The translations under genes and the position numbers were made by a program. Positions 6,280 through 11,521 of a stretch of DNA of 11,521 nucleotides are shown here, piece after piece (the stretch's first letter is position 1; each line of letters starts with the position of its first letter). Under the pieces are notes generated by a model. That model was not told the DNA's origin, did not search any database, and worked only from the letters and a program-made list of their open reading frames with translations. Origin of the DNA: an uncultured Veillonella sp. (GTDB lineage: Bacteria > Bacillota > Negativicutes > Veillonellales > Veillonellaceae); assembly GCA_900544365.1 (NCBI GenBank), contig UQVF01000053.1:1-11521 (forward strand), given 5' to 3'.

Positions 6280-7656
6280 TTAGAATATACTTTTCATTAC
6301 TTCTTGAATACTAGTAACACCTTGTATGGAGATACCGTCTTGTATTCCTTTTAATTGTTTTACATTTCCAGCAGGGATAATAAATTGTTTAAACCCAAGT
6401 TTTTTTGCTTCTCCTATCCGTTGTTCTATGCGTGGAATACTACGAATATTGCCGGTCAATCCTACTTCACCTAAAATCACCATATCTGGAGGTACTGGTT
6501 TATTTTTTAAGTTAGAAATAATCGCCACTGCCATCGCTAAATCACATGCCGGTTCATTGACTTTTAAACCACCAATGATAGTAACATACACATCTTTATT
6601 CCCCAAGGTAAAGCCACAGCGTTTTTCTAATACTGCTAGGAGCAAAATCAGCTTATTTAAATCATAACCAATCGCTGTTCGACGTGGCATGCCAAACGCT
6701 GTAGATACCACTAAACTTTGCACTTCTACTAAGATAGGTCGCACTCCTTCTAGGTATGCCATGATAGCAGATCCTGTTTCTTCTTCTGAGCGCTCTGCTA
6801 ATAAAGTTGCTGAAGGATTAAGAAGTTCTCCTAACCCTTCTTCTTCCATAGTAAATAGCCCTGATTCTGAAGTCGATCCAAAGCGGTTTTTAATACCTCG
6901 TAAAATACGGAATTGATAGGACCGTTCCCCTTCAAAATATAGTACTACGTCTACCATATGCTCTAGCATACGAGGTCCTGCAATGGTACCGTCTTTTGTT
7001 ACATGCCCAATGATAATCACGGGAATATCTTGATCTTTTGCAAAGCGCAACAATCTAGCCGTACATTCACGAACCTGACTGACACTACCCGGTGCAGATT
7101 CTACAGAGCCTACATACATAGTTTGGATGGAGTCAATCACAAGCAGCATTGGTTGACTTCGTTTAGCTTCATTCAATATGGTATCTAAATTAGTTTCTGC
7201 CTGCACTAATAGATTTGAAGAATTGATACCTAGTCGATGAGCTCTCAGCTTTAACTGCATATCTGATTCTTCTCCAGATGCATATAGAACCTTACCAGAC
7301 TCTTCTGCAATACGACCAGATACTTGCAATAGTAAGGTGGACTTACCAATACCTGGGTCCCCACCTAGCAAAATCAATGCACCTGGTACAATACCACCAC
7401 CTAGAACACGGTCAATTTCCCCATATCCAGAAGTAATGCGGGCAATAGCTCCTACCTCAATCTCTGTCAAAGCCTTTGGCTTATTGTCTTCGTCTTGTAC
7501 CGGTCGATAAGATGCTACATGCTTCGTTTTAACTTCCGGTTGCAGTTCTTCTTCTACTGCTGTATTCCAGGCGCCACAAGCGGTACAACGACCAAACCAT
7601 TTCGATGACTCATTTCCACATTCAGAACAGAAAAAAACTGTTTTCTTTTTAGCCAT
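6280..7656 (-). CDS. radA: DNA repair and recombination protein RadA
   Basis: RadA (Sms) is a RecA-like ATPase and helicase that drives branch migration of recombination intermediates, in repair and, in competent species, during transformation. The 458-residue protein has the diagnostic order: an N-terminal C4 zinc finger (Cys10, Cys13, Cys24, Cys27); Walker A GGDPGIGKST (98-107); Walker B LLVIDS (171-176); the RadA-specific KNRFG motif (256-260); and a C-terminal Lon-protease-like domain (about 280-458) ending near LGEVGLTGNIRSI. Length is typical. Start ATG at 7656 has AAAGGG 5 bases upstream. It lies just after the upp terminator and I found no credible promoter of its own, so transcription may depend on readthrough or a promoter I cannot recognise. 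Confidence 0.97.
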   Translation of the reverse strand: MAKKKTVFFCSECGNESSKWFGRCTACGAWNTAVEEELQPEVKTKHVASYRPVQDEDNKPKALTEIEVGAIARITSGYGEIDRVLGGGIVPGALILLGGDPGIGKSTLLLQVSGRIAEESGKVLYASGEESDMQLKLRAHRLGINSSNLLVQAETNLDTILNEAKRSQPMLLVIDSIQTMYVGSVESAPGSVSQVRECTARLLRFAKDQDIPVIIIGHVTKDGTIAGPRMLEHMVDVVLYFEGERSYQFRILRGIKNRFGSTSESGLFTMEEEGLGELLNPSATLLAERSEEETGSAIMAYLEGVRPILVEVQSLVVSTAFGMPRRTAIGYDLNKLILLLAVLEKRCGFTLGNKDVYVTIIGGLKVNEPACDLAMAVAIISNLKNKPVPPDMVILGEVGLTGNIRSIPRIEQRIGEAKKLGFKQFIIPAGNVKQLKGIQDGISIQGVTSIQEVMKSIF

Positions 7657-7670
7657 ATATACCCTTTCTT

Positions 7671-7714
7671 ATAAAAATAATGCGCGTCACTGAAAAGAAA
7701 CGCGCACTACTCTT
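7671..7714 (-). terminator. Intrinsic terminator after upp
   Basis: On the minus strand TGCGCGT (7706-7700) pairs perfectly with ACGCGCA (7687-7681) around a 12-base loop, followed by TTATTTTTAT. The bases just upstream, AAGAGTAG (7714-7707), can pair with the T-rich tail through A-T and G-T pairs, as in many intrinsic terminators. It lies 14 bases beyond the upp stop and only 15 bases before the radA ATG, so any transcription of radA from glyA-upp must read through it. Confidence 0.75.
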
Positions 7715-7727
7715 CGGGCAACACCGT

Positions 7728-8354
7728 TTATTTCGTACCGAAAATACGATCTCCCGCATCACCAAGACCAGGTAAAATATATCCATGGTCATTTAATTTT
7801 TCATCTAATGCAGCTACATAGATGCGTACGTCAGGATGCGCTTTATTCACAACTTCTACACCTTCTGGGGCTGCCACTAAACACATTAATTGAATGTCTT
7901 TAGCACCTTTTTCTTTCAACAAAGAAATCGCTGCTGCTGCACTACCACCTGTAGCCAACATTGGATCTGTTACGATAATACGACGTTCTGCTAAGTCAGA
8001 TGGTAATTTGCAATAGTATTCCACTGGTTGCAATGTTTCAGGGTCACGATACATACCTACATGACCTACTTTTGCCATTGGCATTAATTCTAACAAGCCA
8101 TTCACCATACCTAAACCAGCACGAAGAATCGGAACGATACCCAATTTTTTGCCAGCGATTTGTTTGCCAATAGCTTCTACTAATGGAGTTTGCACTTTCA
8201 CATCTTCTAATGGTAAATCACGTGTAATTTCATAGCCCATTAATAAAGCAATTTCTTCTAATAATTGGCGGAAATCTTTTGTGCCAGTTTCTACAGATCG
8301 AATCAACGTCACTTTGTGTTGAATCAAAGGATGTGTCATTACATTTACGTTCAT
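7728..8354 (-). CDS. upp: Uracil phosphoribosyltransferase
   Basis: Converts uracil and PRPP to UMP, the main uracil salvage step, in the cytoplasm. The 208-residue protein is of normal length. It shows the PRPP-binding loop IIVTDPMLATGGS (126-138), the conserved PILRAGLGM block (75-83) and the C-terminal uracil-binding segment YILPGLGDAGDR (192-203). Start ATG at 8354 is preceded by AAGGAAA about 9 bases upstream; the in-frame ATG at 8339 has no such site. It follows glyA by 23 bases and probably shares its promoter. The glyA-upp pairing is also found in Bacillus. No sign of truncation. Confidence 0.97.
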   Translation of the reverse strand: MNVNVMTHPLIQHKVTLIRSVETGTKDFRQLLEEIALLMGYEITRDLPLEDVKVQTPLVEAIGKQIAGKKLGIVPILRAGLGMVNGLLELMPMAKVGHVGMYRDPETLQPVEYYCKLPSDLAERRIIVTDPMLATGGSAAAAISLLKEKGAKDIQLMCLVAAPEGVEVVNKAHPDVRIYVAALDEKLNDHGYILPGLGDAGDRIFGTK

Positions 8355-8377
8355 CTTATTTATTTCCTTTTTATTAA

Positions 8378-9613
8378 TTAAGCATACATTGGATATGTTT
8401 CACAAAGTGTTGCTACACGTTGTTTTGCCTCTGCCAATACAGCAGCATCTTCTGGTTGTTTCAACACTAGAGAAATGATACTTGCAATTTCTTTCATATC
8501 TTCTGCATTCAAACCTCTAGTTGTTAATGCTGGTGTACCTAAACGGATGCCAGATGTAACAAATGGACTTTCTGGATCAAATGGAATTGTGTTTTTGTTA
8601 CATGTAATACCCACTTCGTCCAATACATGTTCAGCCACTTTACCAGTTAAACCAACAGTACGTAAATCTACTAATAATACATGTGTATCAGTACCACCAG
8701 ACACAATAGTAAACCCTTCTTGTTGTAACGCTTCTGCTAATGTTTGAGCATTCACAATCACTTGTTTTGCATACTCTTTAAATTCTGGTTGTAAAGCTTC
8801 ACCAAATGCTACTGCCTTAGCAGCTATGACATGCATTAACGGACCGCCTTGAATACCAGGGAAGATAGACTTATTAATCGCTTTAGCATATTCTTCTTTA
8901 CACATAATCATGCCACCACGTGGTCCACGCAATGTTTTATGTGTAGTAGTAGTTACAATATCAGCATACTCCACTGGGTTTGGATGCAATCCTGCTGCCA
9001 CTAAACCAGCAAAATGTGCCATATCTACCATGAAAATAGCTCCTACTTCATGAGCAATATCTGCCATTGTTTTGAAGTCGATTTGACGGGAGTAGGCGCT
9101 GCCACCACCAATGATCATTTTAGGCTTATGCTCTTGTGCAATTTTACGCATCTCATCATAATCAATGCGACCTGTTTCTGCATCAACGCCATAAGGAATA
9201 ATATTAAAATATTTACCAGATACATTCACTGGAGATCCATGTGTCAAATGTCCACCATGGGATAAATTCATACCCATAATCGTGTCGCCTGGCTCTAATA
9301 ATGCAAAGTATACGCCAAAGTTCGCTTGAGAGCCAGAATGAGGTTGTACATTCACATGTTCTGCGCCGAACAGTTGTTTCGCTCTTTCAATAGCCAACTC
9401 TTCTACCATGTCGACATATTCACATCCACCGTAGTAACGTTTATGTGGATATCCTTCTGCGTATTTATTTGTCAATACGCTACCTTGTGCTTCCATCACA
9501 GCTTGAGACACAAAGTTTTCCGATGCAATCATTTCTAATTTGTTGCGTTGACGACCCAACTCTAATTCAATCATTTCTTGAACTTTTGGATCCTGCTGTT
9601 TTACATAGCTCAT
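8378..9613 (-). CDS. glyA: Serine hydroxymethyltransferase
   Basis: A PLP enzyme that interconverts serine and glycine and loads tetrahydrofolate with a one-carbon unit, feeding purine, thymidylate and methionine synthesis. The 411-residue product is close to E. coli GlyA in length. It has the PLP lysine in VTTTTHKTLRGPRGG (Lys226), the SENF segment (31-34), YAEGYPHKRYYGG (51-63), and the cofactor Asp and His in FMVDMAHFAG (194-203). I place the start at ATG 9613 because AGGAGGT lies about 5 bases upstream. An in-frame ATG at 9637 would add eight residues (MFLSQEVT) encoded by the ribosome-site region and lies near the predicted transcript start. A consensus-like promoter lies 40 bases upstream. 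First gene of the glyA-upp unit. Confidence 0.97.
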   Translation of the reverse strand: MSYVKQQDPKVQEMIELELGRQRNKLEMIASENFVSQAVMEAQGSVLTNKYAEGYPHKRYYGGCEYVDMVEELAIERAKQLFGAEHVNVQPHSGSQANFGVYFALLEPGDTIMGMNLSHGGHLTHGSPVNVSGKYFNIIPYGVDAETGRIDYDEMRKIAQEHKPKMIIGGGSAYSRQIDFKTMADIAHEVGAIFMVDMAHFAGLVAAGLHPNPVEYADIVTTTTHKTLRGPRGGMIMCKEEYAKAINKSIFPGIQGGPLMHVIAAKAVAFGEALQPEFKEYAKQVIVNAQTLAEALQQEGFTIVSGGTDTHVLLVDLRTVGLTGKVAEHVLDEVGITCNKNTIPFDPESPFVTSGIRLGTPALTTRGLNAEDMKEIASIISLVLKQPEDAAVLAEAKQRVATLCETYPMYA

Positions 9614-9652
9614 GGTAACCTCCTGTGAAAGAAACATTTCAATCTATCCTTT

Positions 9653-9681
9653 ATTATAGTAATAATCCCCACCTTTTGCAA
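9653..9681 (-). promoter_or_regulatory. Sigma-70-type promoter of glyA
   Basis: On the minus strand the -35 box TTGCAA (9681-9676) and the -10 box TATAAT (9658-9653, perfect consensus) are separated by exactly 17 bases. Transcription would start near 9646, giving a leader of about 33 bases that contains the AGGAGG site of glyA. The leader is too short for a classical riboswitch or T-box. Confidence 0.8.
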
Positions 9682-9688
9682 GGCAAAA
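9674..9688. promoter_or_regulatory. Inverted repeat over the glyA -35 box
   Basis: TTTTGC (9674-9679) and GCAAAA (9683-9688) form a perfect 6-base inverted repeat with a 3-base centre, covering the -35 box. The position suits a repressor operator, but no regulator is identified and A/T-rich repeats of this size arise by chance. Confidence 0.3.
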
Positions 9689-9709
9689 TACTGAATCACC
9701 TAACCGCGA

Positions 9710-11368
9710 TTAGAAGGCAGCACTCATCTGTATTCCTAGGACCCGATGTGGCACTCTAAATCCATTTGGTATTCTTAATGGTGTGGATAGAAATATATTG
9801 TAGTTAGCACTTCCATAGTGTCCTTTCATACCAATGGCTCCACCCCACAACTCTGTACCCAATATATCTTCCGTGGATTTGCCGTACACTTTACCATAAT
9901 CTAAACCTACATACAGTGTATGATTCTGATTTATTGATACATCTAAGGTATTCCGTACATAGAACCCTCGTTCTGCAGCTAAGTTTCTATCACCGGTAAA
10001 ACCACGCACCGTATACCATCCACCAATAGTAAAGAACTCACTACTATAGATCTTACTATTCGTATACTGTCCTTTTGCTTCCATTGTATAGGTTGCTTTC
10101 CGATTCCAAAGGGTCGTTGTACGCTGATAATTCACTTTACCCGTATATATATGATACTGTGTGGTAGCTTCCCCTAAATGATCTGTCGGCCCGGGACTAG
10201 CCCACCAAGGAACACCTTTTTCATATTGCACTAACCAATCTAAACTTCCCTTCTTGCTATATCGTTTTTGTTGTATTCCTATGGACCAAGACGTGGTATT
10301 TCTCCGTTGCACATCAATTTCACTACCATTGATAAAAGAATGCCTTGTCTTATGTGTCAGACCTTGCACTAATTCTGTAATCTGTTGGCTATTCCTGTGC
10401 AATACATGTTTCCATCGTAATTCATCGCTAGTAAAGTTACCGCTAGAAATAAATGGTTTAATGGCATAGCTAACTCGTTGCTGATACTCTGAATTAGAAT
10501 GGCTAAGAGAAATGCTATCATTTCCAATAGGTATTTGGTATGATACATAACTCGATTTACTTGTATTGATACTATCTGAGTGTATAGATTTCGTTAAGCT
10601 AAAGTACAAGGTATCGCTACGATCTAGTGGTCTGCCTACTGTGATGGACACATTTCCTTGAAAGCGCCCTGTCCCTTCATTACCAAAGTTATCAAATCCA
10701 GTGTTGATTTCTACTTTAGACTTATTTTCTATCTGAAATACGACGATAGATGTACCTAACTTATTTCCCGGTTGTAACTGTACTGTCGCCTTTTGACGGG
10801 GCACCGTATTTAAATTATCTACAGTTTGTTCTATCTTCCGTATGTTTAAAATATGCCCCTTATGAAAAGCTAATGCATTGGTATAATTACCTGATACTCC
10901 CTTAAATTGTATCTCCTCCACGGTTCCTACTAACAAGGATAACCGAAGTGTACCACTTCCTATATTTTGAGGTTCCATATAGACCTTAGAGGTGACGTAC
11001 CCTCTATCTAGTAAGGCGGTATTAAGTTCTTGCAACAAGGTATTAATTGTTTCTACCCCATACAATTGATGTTCTTTCTTAGCCACCATCGCTTGCAGAA
11101 AACTAAACTCTGGTGGAACCTGTGAAAGTTCAATATGATGAATTAAAAACTCTGGTTCATCATTCGATAATTGATTTATCTTTTGAGGCACTATCCCCCC
11201 TGTAAGAACTGTGAAAGTCGGCGTTTCCTTTTGTTCCACATGAGATATAGAACGCTCCATCTGGTCTAGTAGTTTACCTTGCTCATCTATAGTATTGGCA
11301 TGGGCACCATAAGAACATGACCCTATACACAAACAGATAAGACCTGCAAATATTTTATATACTATCAT
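9710..11368 (-). CDS. Two-partner-secretion outer-membrane transporter (TpsB)
   Basis: A type Vb secretion transporter of the FhaC/ShlB family, which exports a large partner exoprotein (TpsA) across the outer membrane. The 552-residue protein starts with a signal peptide (hydrophobic 6-18, likely cut after AHA at 24). A POTRA domain follows at about 74-151 (ending LRLSLLVGTVEEIQF), then a second ShlB-type POTRA at about 152-217. The beta-barrel spans about 218-552, containing the conserved loop-6 motif VRGF (454-457) in GGWYTVRGFTGDRNLAAERG. The last residue is Phe, as expected for recognition by the BAM machinery. Length matches the family. Start ATG at 11368 has AAGGGGG 6 bases upstream, inside the end of the preceding frame, which overlaps it by 14 bases. 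The exact substrate is unknown; haemolysin, adhesin or contact-inhibition partners are all possible. No terminator separates it from the glyA promoter. Confidence 0.93.
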   Translation of the reverse strand: MIVYKIFAGLICLCIGSCSYGAHANTIDEQGKLLDQMERSISHVEQKETPTFTVLTGGIVPQKINQLSNDEPEFLIHHIELSQVPPEFSFLQAMVAKKEHQLYGVETINTLLQELNTALLDRGYVTSKVYMEPQNIGSGTLRLSLLVGTVEEIQFKGVSGNYTNALAFHKGHILNIRKIEQTVDNLNTVPRQKATVQLQPGNKLGTSIVVFQIENKSKVEINTGFDNFGNEGTGRFQGNVSITVGRPLDRSDTLYFSLTKSIHSDSINTSKSSYVSYQIPIGNDSISLSHSNSEYQQRVSYAIKPFISSGNFTSDELRWKHVLHRNSQQITELVQGLTHKTRHSFINGSEIDVQRRNTTSWSIGIQQKRYSKKGSLDWLVQYEKGVPWWASPGPTDHLGEATTQYHIYTGKVNYQRTTTLWNRKATYTMEAKGQYTNSKIYSSEFFTIGGWYTVRGFTGDRNLAAERGFYVRNTLDVSINQNHTLYVGLDYGKVYGKSTEDILGTELWGGAIGMKGHYGSANYNIFLSTPLRIPNGFRVPHRVLGIQMSAAF

Positions 11369-11521
11369 CCCTATCCCCCTTCAGATACAATGAGTTATAT
11401 CTTACGGAACGTTCTTCTAATGGCTTTTCTTCTGCCGCCTTCTCTAATTTTTTCATAATTTCATATTTACGTTCATCCAAATCTTTTTCTTCAATAATAG
11501 AAATTCTAGGATGACCTAATT
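11355..11521 (-). CDS. C-terminal end of an unidentified protein (partial)
   Basis: The only open minus-strand frame at the right edge gives 54 residues before a TAA at 11357-11355; the other two frames have stops within the first five codons. The visible tail is very hydrophilic and rich in Lys and Glu (for example EEKDLDERKYEIMKKLEKAA), probably helical, with no cysteine, membrane segment or recognisable motif. It overlaps the start of the TpsB gene by 14 bases and carries that gene's ribosome binding site, a sign of translational coupling. It could be the end of the secreted partner (TpsA) or of an accessory protein; neither is shown by the sequence. It continues beyond the window. Confidence 0.65.
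   Translation of the reverse strand, partial: LGHPRISIIEEKDLDERKYEIMKKLEKAAEEKPLEERSVRYNSLYLKGDRDDSI

Noticed and set aside
7668..7696. Possible radA promoter TTTTCA-17-TATAAG on the minus strand
   Set aside because: Transcription would begin within or after the ribosome binding site, leaving a leader of only a few bases; the boxes are explained by the terminator loop and its T-rich tail.
9614..9637. Longer glyA start at ATG 9637
   Set aside because: It would read through the AGGAGG site of the ATG at 9613 and lies within about 10 bases of the predicted transcription start.
11310..11335. Lipobox-like IGSC at residues 15-18 of the TpsB protein
   Set aside because: FhaC/ShlB proteins use an ordinary signal peptide, and a good cleavage site (AHA) follows at residue 24; Cys18 is better explained as part of the signal peptide.
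6280..11368. T-box or other riboswitch leaders for gltX, cysS or glyA
   Set aside because: The gaps before these genes are 3, 24 and about 97 bases, too small for a T-box, and no conserved riboswitch core is seen.

Overview
The window looks like a chromosomal segment of a diderm Firmicute (class Negativicutes), most probably Veillonella or a close relative. Three things point there. The DNA is AT-rich with strong AGGAGG-type ribosome binding sites. The gene order radA-yacL-ispD-ispF-gltX-cysS-mrnC is a Bacillus/Clostridium-type cluster. Next to this Gram-positive-style cluster sits an outer-membrane two-partner-secretion transporter with a signal peptide and a C-terminal phenylalanine, which only makes sense in a cell with an outer membrane. 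The genus is an inference from these traits; no search was run.

All recognisable genes lie on the minus strand, so transcription runs from right to left. From the right: (1) 11355-11521, the C-terminal end of an unrecognised protein whose stop overlaps the next start by 14 bases; (2) 9710-11368, a TpsB/FhaC/ShlB-type outer-membrane transporter; (3) a 97-base gap with a clear promoter (TTGCAA-17-TATAAT), followed by glyA and upp, a folate/one-carbon and uracil-salvage pair ending in an intrinsic terminator at about 7671-7714; (4) radA, then yacL (PIN/TRAM membrane protein), a fused ispDF, gltX, cysS and mrnC, packed with gaps or overlaps of a few bases, ending in an intrinsic terminator at 455-502; (5) 1-516, noncoding as far as can be seen, carrying two copies of a roughly 70-base imperfect palindrome and two related terminator-like hairpins.

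Functionally, the cluster combines DNA recombination/repair (RadA), a putative membrane-bound RNA-binding or nuclease protein (YacL type), two consecutive-module enzymes of the MEP isoprenoid pathway in one chain (IspDF), charging of tRNA with Glu and Cys, and 23S rRNA maturation (Mini-RNase III). Compared with Bacillus subtilis, disA is absent between radA and yacL, cysE is absent between gltX and cysS, and ispD and ispF are one open reading frame that still carries a Shine-Dalgarno-like site just before the IspF domain.

Most of the window is ordinary housekeeping DNA and I see no convincing new defence or mobile system. The parts most worth a second look are the ispDF fusion with its internal start signal, the duplicated palindromes at 164-438, and the unidentified gene translationally coupled to the TpsB transporter at the right edge.
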